A DNA stretch of 64,000 nt from Clostridia bacterium (GCA_017463865.1 JAFTOI010000035.1:1-64000); one strand, 5' to 3'. Shown: positions 16,928 through 25,410, counted from the first letter of the stretch. Notes: generated from the letters alone by a model not told the origin. Program-made: numbers and translations.

Positions 16928-17143
16928 ATGACAGTTACCTGCGAGACAATTGAAACGAATCAACAAAATCTGCCCGCCTACGGTCTGGCGTTTTTCATCG
17001 GTCAGCGGCAGATCTGCACCATCGAGGATATCACACTCGACCGCGGGCAGATCGAGGCACTGCGTGAGGCCATCAACAGCGGCGGGCTGGATGAGATACA
17101 TATCCGCGATGTGGTCGAGGACGCAGTCGCCAGGTGGGCATGA
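16928..17143 (+). CDS. Small DUF6514-like protein
   Basis: A 71-residue protein with the pattern LPAYGLAFFIG, then DITLDRGQIEALREAINSGGLDEIHIRDVVEDAVA. This resembles the short clostridial DUF6514 family (start of a beta hairpin, then Asp-Ile-Ser/Thr and a C-terminal Asp-Val-Val-Glu-Asp). The function is unknown. The start at 16928 is chosen for the AAGGAG site; an upstream in-frame ATG lacks one. A perfect consensus promoter and a perfect 15-bp terminator frame it as a separate, probably highly expressed unit. Confidence 0.7.
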   Translation: MTVTCETIETNQQNLPAYGLAFFIGQRQICTIEDITLDRGQIEALREAINSGGLDEIHIRDVVEDAVARWA

Positions 17144-17146
17144 AAA

Positions 17147-17180
17147 AAAGTGGGGCAAGCCGGTTGGCTTGCCCCACTTT
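17147..17180. terminator. Bidirectional terminator
   Basis: AAAGTGGGGCAAGCC, loop ggtt, then GGCTTGCCCCACTTT: a perfect 15-bp stem with A-run upstream. It serves the small gene ending at 17143 and the convergent peptidase gene ending at 17194. Confidence 0.9.
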
Positions 17181-17193
17181 GGGGTGATCTCAA

Positions 17194-18411
17194 TCACTTT
17201 TTGCGCAGCAGATAGCGGTCAAGCTCGTCCTTGACCTTGTCGGGGATCTCGCGCTTGACCGGACAGATGGCGGCGTTGGCCATGCGGTCGGCGAAGGCGG
17301 CGATGAAATCGATATCCGCGGCCATCTGCTCACCGCTCATGACGGCGATAGTGTCATATGCATTGTGGATGGTCGCCGTGTTGGCCGGCGCGCCCCGGGC
17401 AAAGGAGACAGCGGGAATGCCGCGGTCGGCGAAGGGCGTCGAGTCGGACGAGTGGATGCCCTGACGGGGCGCGATGCTGACACCCAGCTCACAGCCGAGG
17501 TAACTGATGTAGCTGACCACCGCCTCCTCCGCCGAGCAGTGGGCGGCGAAGCGGCCCATGATGCAGCCGATCATGTCGATGTTGATATCGAGGACGATCT
17601 TGCCCAGCTCCGCCTCGTGGGCGGCGCAGTAGGCCTTGGAGCCCAGCAGGCCGCGCTCCTCGCTGCCGCAGAAGATGAAGCGGAGGCCGCAGCGGTGCGG
17701 GTGGTCGCGGAAGTATTCGATCAGCCCCAGCAGACCGACGCAGCCCGACATGTTGTCGTAGGTGCCCTGCGAGAGAGAGGTCGAGTCATAGTGCGCGGTA
17801 AAGACGATGATGTCATCGCGCTCGCCCGGCATGTCCAGCACAACATTGCGGGATTCGCCCGCGTACTCGTCCTGCTCGAGGGTGATCTTGACCGTCTTCA
17901 CGCCGCGCTCGATCATGGCGATGGCCGACTTGGCGTTGATGTTGACGCCAGGCAGCTTCTCGCCCTTGCTCACATAGGAGCGGAGCTCGCGCTGGTCGAT
18001 GTCGAAGTCGGCGTAGTTGGCGTTGCCGTCGTAAGTGATGAAGCCAACGGCGCCGTTCTCGATCAGCTCACGGTAGCGCCAGTAGCCGAGATAGCCGTCG
18101 AAGAGGACAATCTTGCCCCGGCAGGCGGCAAGCGAAATGCGGTCACTGCCGCGCAGGTAGTAGAGTGGCGCCTCGACCGTATGACTGCCGGCACAGAGAT
18201 ACCCCTTGCAGGGGATCACCTGGCCGTCGGCCTCGAGGACGGCGGTCCTGATGGTCGCCATGTCAACAGCGAAGGGATCGAGATGGGCCTCAAGGCCCAT
18301 CTCGGCGCAGCGGGCGATGAGATACTCGGCGCAGCGCAGCTCCTCGGCGCTGCCGCCGGTGCGGACGTATGCGGTGTCGCGGAAAATCTGCATGATCTGG
18401 TTGGGGGTCAT
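17194..18411 (-). CDS. M28 family zinc peptidase
   Basis: A 405-residue aminopeptidase-like enzyme. Metal and catalytic positions are visible: HYDS (His207, Asp209), TYDN (Asp219, bridging), GSEERG (Glu251, Glu252), DMIG (Asp279) and HNAYDT (His349). An insert at about residues 60-180 resembles a PA domain. No signal peptide is evident, so cytoplasmic peptide turnover is likely, although some M28 proteins are exported. AGGAGG precedes the ATG. It is the second gene of a two-gene unit behind the zinc-ribbon membrane protein (28-base gap). Confidence 0.88.
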   Translation of the reverse strand: MTPNQIMQIFRDTAYVRTGGSAEELRCAEYLIARCAEMGLEAHLDPFAVDMATIRTAVLEADGQVIPCKGYLCAGSHTVEAPLYYLRGSDRISLAACRGKIVLFDGYLGYWRYRELIENGAVGFITYDGNANYADFDIDQRELRSYVSKGEKLPGVNINAKSAIAMIERGVKTVKITLEQDEYAGESRNVVLDMPGERDDIIVFTAHYDSTSLSQGTYDNMSGCVGLLGLIEYFRDHPHRCGLRFIFCGSEERGLLGSKAYCAAHEAELGKIVLDINIDMIGCIMGRFAAHCSAEEAVVSYISYLGCELGVSIAPRQGIHSSDSTPFADRGIPAVSFARGAPANTATIHNAYDTIAVMSGEQMAADIDFIAAFADRMANAAICPVKREIPDKVKDELDRYLLRKK

Positions 18412-18438
18412 GGTGATTCCTCCTTAGCAGGATGATAT

Positions 18439-19194
18439 TCAGCGCGGTACGACAATGTACGCCGCGTTGACACAGGGGGCGGTATAGGCGTTGTAGGCCT
18501 CATCGTAGACGGTGACATTCCCCGCGCCCTCGCCGTAGACGATCACAGTGTCGCCGGGGAGTAGATTAAGGCTCTGATCCACAAAGCAATCGCGCATCAG
18601 CAGCGAGAATTTGCCGGCTCCCCCGCTGCAGAGATAATAGAACTCACTGCCGGCGTTGATGCGGCGGCTGACGGTGAGGGTCATCGAGACGAACTGTTCC
18701 TCATAACCGACTGCGCCGCGGTAGAAATCTTCAGGGGAGATGGTGGCACAGGCGGCGATGTACTCGTCGCGGCTCATCGAGGTGTCGACCGGACGGTCAA
18801 AGAGGGCAGTGACCCCGCCGACGATGGTTCCGATACCGATCGACGAGACGATGGTGTAGACCACGGCCGCGGCGGCGATGCCGATCTTCAGACCGCGCTT
18901 ATGAGGGCTGGTGATGAGCAGCACGATACCGATGACGGGGAACATGAAGAGCATGAGGATGATGAACCACCAGCTGTGGTACCACTCGATGAAGACAACG
19001 CGGTCGGAGACGGTGCTGCGCTTTTTCGATTTTTTCGGCGGCTTGCGGTTGCCGGCGCGCATTTCCTCAGGGCAGGGCTTGCCGCAGAGGGGGCAGTTGT
19101 CCTGCGGGAAAAAGCAGCCGCAGTCGGGGCATTTGTTGAGATCGGGGCGGTCAAGTTCCTCGGTGTCGGCGAAGGAGCCGAGCATTCTTCCCAT
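18439..19194 (-). CDS. Zinc-ribbon membrane protein of unknown function
   Basis: A 251-residue protein. An N-terminal four-cysteine zinc ribbon (CPDCGCF and CPLCGKPC, about residues 22-43) and a Lys-rich stretch lead to two transmembrane segments (WWFIILMLFMFPVIGIVLLI and GIAAAAVVYTIVSSIGIGTIVGG). A C-terminal roughly 120-residue exterior beta domain follows. The start at 19194 is an ATG with an AAAGGAA site; eight upstream codons would need a TTG start. It is similar in plan to other zinc-ribbon membrane proteins of Firmicutes. The function is unknown. It is co-transcribed with the M28 peptidase. Confidence 0.72.
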   Translation of the reverse strand: MGRMLGSFADTEELDRPDLNKCPDCGCFFPQDNCPLCGKPCPEEMRAGNRKPPKKSKKRSTVSDRVVFIEWYHSWWFIILMLFMFPVIGIVLLITSPHKRGLKIGIAAAAVVYTIVSSIGIGTIVGGVTALFDRPVDTSMSRDEYIAACATISPEDFYRGAVGYEEQFVSMTLTVSRRINAGSEFYYLCSGGAGKFSLLMRDCFVDQSLNLLPGDTVIVYGEGAGNVTVYDEAYNAYTAPCVNAAYIVVPR

Positions 19195-19355
19195 GGGGTG
19201 TTCCTTTCTTTTTGACAATTTTCGAAATCAATAGAAGTTTCGGCAAGCGGTCGTTATTCGGCAGCGGGCACGGCGCGCCGTGTCCGTTTTCAACCGTCAA
19301 GATGTCGTTTAATCTTGACTACATCATACCATATCCCACCCCAAAAGTCAATCCC

Positions 19356-20447
19356 CTATGCCCAGGCGTGGTAACGGCGGAGGAGGTCGACGAATTCCTC
19401 GCGGGTGCGGCATTCGCAGGCGGCACGCATCTTCTGCACGCGGTATTTGAGCGCGCTGTGCGAGAGGTAGCACCGCTGGGCGATCTCGGCGTAGGAGAGG
19501 TCGGCCAGCAGGTGGGTCAGGATCGACAGGTCGACGCTGTCGCAGGCATTGATCATGTTCTCGACCAGCACCATAGTGTGGACGTCGGCGTCGCGGTAGA
19601 AGCGGTCGCGGCTGGCCTGCGGGGCGGGCGCGCGGCCGTCGGGGGAGGGCTGGGGGATGTAGACGAAGTCGCCCTGGCCAGTCTTGATGCGGCAGCGGAC
19701 GGTGATGCCCACCGCCTGCACAGCCGGGTCGCGGCGGCGCAGCTCGCAGATGCTGATGGCCGCCCGGCCAAAGTCCTCGTAGCTCATCGAGATCGAGCAT
19801 AAACCCGGCAGATCCTGCTCGATGCGCAGGCTGCTGCCGTAGCTGATGAGGGGAATGGAGCGCGCCGCCTCGGGCAGTGCCTTCCAAAGGTGGATGGCGG
19901 CGAATTTGTTGGCGCAGATGACGCAGTCGTAGCGGTCAAGCTCGGCCAGAAAGGCGGCGGCGCAGTCCTGCAGCGAGCCGTGATTGTAGTAGATGTCGGC
20001 CTCGCCGGCGGTGAAGCTGCCGTGGCGGCGGGCGGCGGCAAGAAACTGCTCGATCTTGACAGCGTCCGAGATTGAGTTGGCGTTCGCGGCATAGAGGGCG
20101 GGGCGGGTGATGCCCTGCGCGGCCCAGCCGGCCGCGAGATAGTCCATGGCCTCGCGGACGTCGGAGTTGACGTAACAGAAGGCCCGGTCGAGGCGGGCAG
20201 GCGTGTGGCAGTTGAGCACGACGGGCATGATGCCCAGCGCCCCGCAGTCGTCAAGCACACCCTCCAGCCAGCGGAAGCCGGCGGGGATGAGGATCAGCCC
20301 GTCGCCCGGCTCGTCGGGGAGCGTGACGCGGTCGACCTCGACCAGCTGGATGCGCTTCTGCCGCGCGGCGTCGCCCAGACTCTGCAGGGTCTGGATGCAG
20401 TATGGGCTGTCGCGGTAGTCGGGCTCGGAGAGAACGTAGAGCTTCAT
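19356..20447 (-). CDS. Regulator: periplasmic-binding-like sensor with C-terminal HTH
   Basis: A 363-residue protein of unusual order. Residues 1-about 265 look like a LacI-type periplasmic-binding sensor (GDGLILIPAGFRW, GIMPVVLNCHTPARLDRAFCYVNSD, YDCVICANKFAAIHLWKAL, with the Ser-Tyr-Glu-Asp-Phe-Gly-Arg-Ala-Ala segment typical of LacI sensors). The LacI N-terminal HTH is missing. Instead a LuxR-like helix-turn-helix lies at about 310-360 (LSYAEIAQRCYLSHSALKYRVQKM). It probably senses a sugar and binds DNA through the C-terminus. AAGGAGG precedes the ATG. The likely target is the divergent GH39-like gene at 20935, but this is inferred. Confidence 0.75.
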   Translation of the reverse strand: MKLYVLSEPDYRDSPYCIQTLQSLGDAARQKRIQLVEVDRVTLPDEPGDGLILIPAGFRWLEGVLDDCGALGIMPVVLNCHTPARLDRAFCYVNSDVREAMDYLAAGWAAQGITRPALYAANANSISDAVKIEQFLAAARRHGSFTAGEADIYYNHGSLQDCAAAFLAELDRYDCVICANKFAAIHLWKALPEAARSIPLISYGSSLRIEQDLPGLCSISMSYEDFGRAAISICELRRRDPAVQAVGITVRCRIKTGQGDFVYIPQPSPDGRAPAPQASRDRFYRDADVHTMVLVENMINACDSVDLSILTHLLADLSYAEIAQRCYLSHSALKYRVQKMRAACECRTREEFVDLLRRYHAWA

Positions 20448-20534
20448 GGGGCACCTCCTTTTCGGCGTAAATCATGATAGATAAACGTAACGGATATCGC
20501 GTTCTTTGTAGGGGCGGCCAGTTTGTACGTTGCA

Positions 20535-20605
20535 GCCTTCCCCTCGAGGGGAAGGTGGCGCGCAGCGACGGATGAGGTGTCCCGCGCGGATGCGCGGGGG
20601 CCCCT
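20535..20605. repeat. CCCTC-type intergenic repeat, diverged copy
   Basis: It contains the dyad CTTCCCCTCGAGGGGAAG followed by a GCGACGG block, which echoes the repeats at 44836-44855 and 52518-52563. This copy is the most diverged, so membership of the same family is tentative. Confidence 0.4.
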
Positions 20606-20654
20606 CCGTTTACACTAAATCACACGAAACATTTCGCAGCTGAACGGTTCACCA

Positions 20655-20727
20655 TGTCATCCTGAGCGAAGCGAAGGATCTTTTCCTATGTCAAAGATTC
20701 TTCGTCGCGCCGCTCCTCGGAATGACA
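20655..20727. repeat. 73-bp hairpin repeat, copy 1
   Basis: It begins TGTCATCCTGAGCGAAGCG and ends CTCCTCGGAATGACA. The two ends are imperfect inverted repeats of each other, so the element folds into one long hairpin. Related copies lie at 50337-50409 (inverted) and 63582-63653. It is non-coding and resembles the short palindromic repeats scattered between genes in many Clostridia. Confidence 0.85.
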
Positions 20728-20871
20728 GACTTGTTTCGCCCGTGCGCGAAAGTTTGCAAATGTTGTATATCACATTATACCGCAAAATGCGTCCGATTTC
20801 CAGAGGGGAACGCACAGTTGGGGGTAAATTTTTTGCGAAAAATCGGCTCTGAATTTTGACCCTCTCCCCTC

Positions 20872-20900
20872 TTGCCTTTTGCGCGGTTTTTCGGTATAAT
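20872..20900 (+). promoter_or_regulatory. Promoter of GH39-like gene
   Basis: TTGCCT (20872-20877), a 17-base spacer and TATAAT (20895-20900) lie 35 bases before the ATG at 20935. Confidence 0.75.
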
Positions 20901-20934
20901 GATGGTAACATTTTATCCGCCACAGGAGGAATCC

Positions 20935-22359
20935 ATGATGTACAGACTCAACAAGATTGGCACCCTGCAGCCGCAGGCCCCGTCGGCCCATGCGGCTTCC
21001 CGCCTCGGCATCGGCTTTGAGAAGCTCGACCGCGCCGTCTTCGACCCTGAGAAGGCCTACGACAAGCTGGCCGCTATCGGCGTCAAGTGGGTGCGCATTC
21101 AGTCGGGCTGGCAGCGCACCGAGCGAGCGCCCGGCGTCTATGACTTTGCCTGGCTCGACAGCGTAGTTGACAACCTCATCGCCCGCGGCATGCGCCCGTG
21201 GATCTGCCTCTGCTACGGCAACGAGCTCTACGACGACCTCGCCAAGACCGTCTTCGGCGCGGTCGGCTGCCCGCCTATCCACACCGAGGAGCAGCGCACC
21301 GCATGGAGAAACTACGTTGTTGCCACCGCCGCCCACTTCCGGGGCCGCGTGAGCGACTATGAGATCTGGAACGAGCCTGACGGCCGCCACTGCTGGAAGA
21401 CCGGCGTCAACGCCACCGAGCTGGGCGAGTTCACTGTCGCCACCGCCGATGCCGTCCGCGAGGGCAACCCCGATGCCTATATCATCGGCGGCGTGGTCTG
21501 CAAGAATGTCTGCGGCTTCCTGGCCAAAGCCCTCGAGACGACCGGCATGGCCAACGCTATCGACGCCATTTCCTACCACGAGTACGTCTTCGACGAAAGC
21601 CTGGTCGACCAGAAGGTGCGCGCCATCCGGGGGCTTGCCAACCTCCACAATCCGAAGCTGGAGATCATCCAGGGCGAATCGGGCACCCAGTCTAGGGCAG
21701 GCGGCCACGGCGCGCTCAAGATCGGCGCGTGGACGCCCGACAAGCAGGCCCGTCTGCTGCTCCGCCACCTGACCGCTGACCTCCTGGCCGGGGTCAAGTT
21801 CACCTCGTACTTCACCTGCGTCGATATGATCGAGGCGCTCAACGGCACGGTCGGCGACAAGTCGACCTACCTCGACTACGGCTATTTCGGCGTCCTCGGC
21901 GCGGACTTCGACGAAAACGGCGTCTCGACAGGCGACTACACGCCCAAGCCCTCCTACTACACCCTGCAGAACCTCAATTCTGTCCTCGGCGGCAACCTCG
22001 TCAACCTCGATCTGCCCATCACCATTATCCCGGAGAGCGCACCGCATACCGGTTACGCGCCCGCTCTTGCCGCGCCCGATGTCACCTACGGCGGCTTCCG
22101 CCTCGACAACGGCGCCTACGCCGTCGCCTACTGGTACCCGACCAACCTCATGACATCGACCTACCAAGGCTCGATCACCATGCAGAGCGCCATTCCAGGG
22201 GACGTGCATCTGGTCGATCTGATGGACGGCAGCGTTTATACGCTTCCCGAGGATATCCTGACCGATGATGACTTCGGTCACTGCATCCTCAAGAATATCC
22301 CCATCAAGGATTACCCCATGTTCCTCATCTTCGGTGAACTGCCCGCGCTGCACGGCTGA
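20935..22359 (+). CDS. Glycoside hydrolase, GH39/GH5-like (clan GH-A)
   Basis: A 474-residue TIM-barrel glycosidase. The clan GH-A catalytic pair is visible: acid/base Glu147 in YEIWNEPD and the likely nucleophile Glu248 in IIQGESG. KWVRIQSGWQRTERAPGVYDF near residues 51-71 is typical of GH39-like beta-xylosidases, although GH5-type relatives share it. A C-terminal beta domain ends with DGSVYTLP. No signal peptide is present, so it is cytoplasmic and acts on imported oligosaccharides. Two adjacent ATGs (20935, 20938) follow AGGAGGA; the first is chosen. It is the only intact recognisable glycosidase in the window. The third FAD oxidoreductase lies convergently downstream. Confidence 0.8.
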   Translation: MMYRLNKIGTLQPQAPSAHAASRLGIGFEKLDRAVFDPEKAYDKLAAIGVKWVRIQSGWQRTERAPGVYDFAWLDSVVDNLIARGMRPWICLCYGNELYDDLAKTVFGAVGCPPIHTEEQRTAWRNYVVATAAHFRGRVSDYEIWNEPDGRHCWKTGVNATELGEFTVATADAVREGNPDAYIIGGVVCKNVCGFLAKALETTGMANAIDAISYHEYVFDESLVDQKVRAIRGLANLHNPKLEIIQGESGTQSRAGGHGALKIGAWTPDKQARLLLRHLTADLLAGVKFTSYFTCVDMIEALNGTVGDKSTYLDYGYFGVLGADFDENGVSTGDYTPKPSYYTLQNLNSVLGGNLVNLDLPITIIPESAPHTGYAPALAAPDVTYGGFRLDNGAYAVAYWYPTNLMTSTYQGSITMQSAIPGDVHLVDLMDGSVYTLPEDILTDDDFGHCILKNIPIKDYPMFLIFGELPALHG

Positions 22360-22430
22360 ATCCTGCCAGAACCCCCTTTGAAGGTGTGAACAAATTGTAA
22401 ATACCCGCGCTGAACGAAGTGCCAGCGCAA

Positions 22431-22467
22431 AGCAAGAACGTCCCGACTGTGTCGGGACGTTCTGCTT
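22431..22467. terminator. Bidirectional terminator
   Basis: GAACGTCCCGAC, loop tgt, then GTCGGGACGTTC, flanked by AGCA on the left and TGCTTTT on the right. It separates the convergent GH39-like gene and the oxidoreductase gene ending at 22473. Confidence 0.88.
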
Positions 22468-22472
22468 TTCTG

Positions 22473-24290
22473 TCAAAAAATCTCAAAATTGAACACATGC
22501 GCCACCGAGGAGCCGTAGTCCTCGCACTTGCGCTCGCTGTCGTAGGTCGAGAGGGGGATGAAGCGGATGGCCTTGGCTGTCACGTTCAGCTTTTCGCGGA
22601 TGAAGCGCTGGTGGTTGTCGGTCGTCTCGTAGACGACGCGCCACGCGCCTGTCTCATCCTGCGCTTCGATGCGGTAATGCTTGATGAGGCAGCGCGGGAA
22701 GCCGAAGGTGGTGGTGTTGTGCGACGCCGGGTAGAACATGACCGACGTGGTGTGGATGCCGTTCGGGTTGCCCTCGACGAATTCGCGGTTGAGGTCGCTG
22801 TCGAGGACGAGGCGGAAGCCCTCGACATGGGTCGGGGCGTCGAAGGTGTAGGTGATGGCCTTGTTGGTCTTTCCGAAGTAGCCGTTGTCATTGCCCCAGA
22901 TGCGGCGGTCGATGCCGTTGAGCAGCGCCGAGCAGTCACCGTAGTCGCAGGTGAGGGCGGCAGATGCGGCTAAGGGGGAGATCTTGCGGCGCAGACCGGG
23001 CAGGAAGCAGTCGTCCTGCATCAGCGCGTCCTGAATCTCACCGATTTTCTCAGCACATACCTCGCGCGGGAGCATACCGTACTTGACCGCAATCGCCGCG
23101 CCCGTACCGGCCGCCTGGCCGATGGTGCCGATGGTGCCCATGACGCGGGTCGAGCTGAACGCGATGTGCGACGCGCTGATATTGCGTCCGGCGAACATCA
23201 GGTTGTCAATATTGCGGGAGTAGAGCGCGCGGAAGGGGATGGGATAGGGTTCGCTGAGACGGCGCTTCTGCAGGTGTGCGCCCCCCTTGGCGTCCATGCG
23301 GAAGCCGCCGGGGAGGTGGTTGTCGATCTGCCAGCCGCCGTAGGCGACCACGTCGTCGAAAGGCGTGCAGTTCTCGACGTCGTGCTGGGTCAGCACGACG
23401 TCGCCGACATAGCGGCGGGACTCGCGCTTGCCGGGCAGGAAGCCGACCCACTCCAGCTCCCAGTTCTCCGCCCCGTGGTCGCCGTGGTTCTTCATGTGGT
23501 CCCACACGCCGAAGGCGATTTTCAGCAGCTCGTCGCGGATCTCCTCAGTGTCGGCGATACTGTCCTGCATGCCGCCCAGCTCGATCCAGTAGAAGTTGGT
23601 GTTGATGGCGTAGAGGTTGTGGGGCTTGTTGTTCATCGCGTCGTCGTCGGGGAAGTCGTAGGCCCACGCGGGGGGCGTGTAGCTGACCGGGTGGTCGGTT
23701 TCGCGGCACTGGAGCAGGATGCTCATGCCCATGGTGTGCGGATCAGCGGTCTCGAGACCGAATTCCTCGTTGTATTCGCTCTTCGCCTCACGACCAACCT
23801 TGAATTCAGCGCCCGTCAGCGGCGCGAGAATACTGTCGCCCGAACTGTCGACAAAGATCTTGGCGTGCACCTCATGCCAGGTGTAGGTGGTCAGTTGAAA
23901 TCCGGTGACCGACACAATATGCTGGCCGTCAGTCTCAGCGTCGCAGCAGGTGCAGTTGAGGATGAGGTCGATGTTTTCCTCGAAGCGCACCTTCTCGTAA
24001 AGGAGCGCGTCCCATGTGGTGAAGTTGCGCTTGGGGTTGCGGTACATGTTGTCGAGCTGCAGCTCCTCCATGATGCCGGTCTCCTGCAGGTCGCGGACGC
24101 GGGTGCCAGCACCCGAGATCCACATGCGGATCTCGCTGGAGCAGTTGCCGCCGAGGACGGGGCGATCCTGCATAAGGGCGACCTTCGCGCCGTGGCGGGC
24201 AGCCGAGATGGCGGTGAACATACCGCCGATGCCGCCGCCGACCACGCAGATGTCGACGGTGTGGAGCTTGGTGTTCAGTTTTGATTTCAT
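22473..24290 (-). CDS. FAD-dependent oxidoreductase with C-terminal beta domain
   Basis: A 605-residue flavoprotein, paralogous to the product at 262-2019. It shares the Gly motif (GGGIGG, residues 18-23), GGNCSSEIRMW, the CDAETDG segment, SVTGFQLTTYTWH, DSSGDSILAPLTGAE, WELEWVGFLPGKRESRRY and the FAD-closing AGRNISASHIAFSSTRVMGT. The C-terminal 150 residues form a probable galactose-binding-like sandwich, similar in plan to the paralogue. The start at 24290 is chosen for the AAAGGA site and the fold boundary; the frame upstream runs into a palindromic repeat. It lies convergent to the GH39-like gene. No transporter is adjacent. It probably oxidises a carbohydrate-derived substrate; this is inferred. 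Confidence 0.85.
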   Translation of the reverse strand: MKSKLNTKLHTVDICVVGGGIGGMFTAISAARHGAKVALMQDRPVLGGNCSSEIRMWISGAGTRVRDLQETGIMEELQLDNMYRNPKRNFTTWDALLYEKVRFEENIDLILNCTCCDAETDGQHIVSVTGFQLTTYTWHEVHAKIFVDSSGDSILAPLTGAEFKVGREAKSEYNEEFGLETADPHTMGMSILLQCRETDHPVSYTPPAWAYDFPDDDAMNNKPHNLYAINTNFYWIELGGMQDSIADTEEIRDELLKIAFGVWDHMKNHGDHGAENWELEWVGFLPGKRESRRYVGDVVLTQHDVENCTPFDDVVAYGGWQIDNHLPGGFRMDAKGGAHLQKRRLSEPYPIPFRALYSRNIDNLMFAGRNISASHIAFSSTRVMGTIGTIGQAAGTGAAIAVKYGMLPREVCAEKIGEIQDALMQDDCFLPGLRRKISPLAASAALTCDYGDCSALLNGIDRRIWGNDNGYFGKTNKAITYTFDAPTHVEGFRLVLDSDLNREFVEGNPNGIHTTSVMFYPASHNTTTFGFPRCLIKHYRIEAQDETGAWRVVYETTDNHQRFIREKLNVTAKAIRFIPLSTYDSERKCEDYGSSVAHVFNFEIF

Positions 24291-24324
24291 GGTATTATCG
24301 TGAATCCTTTCGTTAATGCGGACT

Positions 24325-24403
24325 TTTTCGCGCTCCCGCGCGAGCCGGCGGGGTACCATCTCAAACGCCGAAGTTCCCCCGCCGGCACCACCCCTCCTTG
24401 GCT
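24325..24403. repeat. Half copy of large palindromic intergenic element
   Basis: It holds the left-half blocks in order: TTTTCGCGCTCCCGCGCG, ACCATCTCAAACGCCGAAGTT and CCTCCTTGGCT. The same blocks occur in the full elements at 36319-36560 and 56112-56360. The right half is missing here. The element lies just upstream of the FAD oxidoreductase start and could form part of its leader. Confidence 0.8.
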
Positions 24404-24561
24404 CGCCGAAGTTTGCATTACTTTGTTGCATTGTGCGCTGACCAGTCGCCGACTTCGTCGGCTGCCAGTTGATGCGTAGGTCCGAGCGGTGCTGTTCGTC
24501 ACCCTAAGCCAGCTTAGCAGGAAGTGTTGTTAGAGAGTGGTTGGGAAGCTTTTAGGGATCC
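24404..24561. other. Intergenic stretch, no gene seen
   Basis: No credible gene lies between the half palindromic element and the hairpin block. A small dyad (CGCCGACTTCGTCGGC-like, near 24450) is present. Confidence 0.4.
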
Positions 24562-24616
24562 TTAAACCCCTTTTCTCGAAAAGGGGTTTAAGCGGGGTTT
24601 GGGGCAGCGCCCCAAG
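24562..24616. terminator. Double hairpin, likely terminator of GDPD gene
   Basis: The first hairpin is TTAAACCCCTTTTC with GAAAAGGGGTTTAA (14-bp perfect stem, 24562-24591). The second is TTGGGGCAGCGCCCCAA near 24600-24616. They lie 33 bases beyond the stop of the minus-strand GDPD gene. The GGGTTTGGGG composition is also common in repetitive intergenic elements. Confidence 0.6.
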
Positions 24617-24648
24617 GTCTTACCCAAACAAAAGTCTCTCCAATTCCC

Positions 24649-25410
24649 TCATCGCACGCGGCCTCCGCTCAGGTCAAGCGTCATGGGCGCGTGCATGCAG
24701 TTCGAGGGGAGATAATCCAGTCCCAGATCGATCATATGGCGGACAACCTCCACGCTGTCGGCCGCGCGCAGGCAGACCTTCACCCCGGCGTCGTGCGCCA
24801 GCGCGATCTTCTCGGGCGGGCAGCTGAACGAGTCGGGGATGTTCCACGACAGGCCGGCATTGCCGAGGGCCGCCAGTTCACCCAGACGCTCCTCCTTGGC
24901 GAAAATCCAGTGGATAAACATGTCAGGCGCGAGCCGGCGGGTCTCAGCGAGTCGTTCGAGGACGGTCGAGCTCATCACGACCTCGTTGTCGGCCCACCCC
25001 TTCTCCCGCAGCGTGGCGATGACCGGCTCTACGTCGTCGGTCTTCAGCTCGATAAACGGGATGCTGCCGGCGTGGCGGCAGATGTTGAGGTATTCGACGA
25101 AGCGGGGCATGCGCAGGATGTCGCCCGGGAAGCAGTCGAGGCGATTGCCCCGGCTCATGCGCAGCTTGGACAGCTCATCCCAGGTCATGTCGGCGATGGC
25201 GCCGGTGCCGCCGAAGGTCGCATCGACGGTGGCGTCGTGGCAGCAGACGAGCACGCCGTCCCGCGTCATGCGGACGTCGGTTTCGATGGCCCACTGGCCG
25301 AGCTGGCCGGCATAGGCAAATCCCGGCAGCGAGTTGGCGGGGGCGAGGGGCTGAAAGCCGCGGTGGCTGATGAAGCGGGCGGCGCGCGGACGGTCAAAAA
25401 TCGAATTCAT
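24649..25410 (-). CDS. Glycerophosphodiester phosphodiesterase family protein
   Basis: A 253-residue GDPD TIM-barrel enzyme. The catalytic signature is intact: ISHRGF near the start, ETDVRMTRDGVLVCCHD (Glu-x-Asp metal ligands and the second His), and FIELK in the middle. The family hydrolyses glycerophosphodiesters to glycerol-3-phosphate and an alcohol. The start at 25410 is chosen for the GGGAGGAAAC ribosome site; an upstream extension of 48 codons has no support. It is divergent from the AraC gene at 25541. A second GDPD gene begins at 63824. No signal peptide is seen. Confidence 0.88.
   Translation of the reverse strand: MNSIFDRPRAARFISHRGFQPLAPANSLPGFAYAGQLGQWAIETDVRMTRDGVLVCCHDATVDATFGGTGAIADMTWDELSKLRMSRGNRLDCFPGDILRMPRFVEYLNICRHAGSIPFIELKTDDVEPVIATLREKGWADNEVVMSSTVLERLAETRRLAPDMFIHWIFAKEERLGELAALGNAGLSWNIPDSFSCPPEKIALAHDAGVKVCLRAADSVEVVRHMIDLGLDYLPSNCMHAPMTLDLSGGRVR

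Larger units (their letters stand above)
20448..20871. other. Intergenic region carrying two repeat elements
   Basis: No gene is seen in the 487 bases between the regulator (20447) and the GH39-like start (20935). Two repeat elements (20535-20605 and 20655-20727) occupy much of it and are listed separately. Confidence 0.6.

Noticed and set aside
20770..22476. Open frame of about 568 codons on the minus strand
   Set aside because: Antisense to the GH39-like gene, which has catalytic Glu residues, a promoter and a ribosome site.
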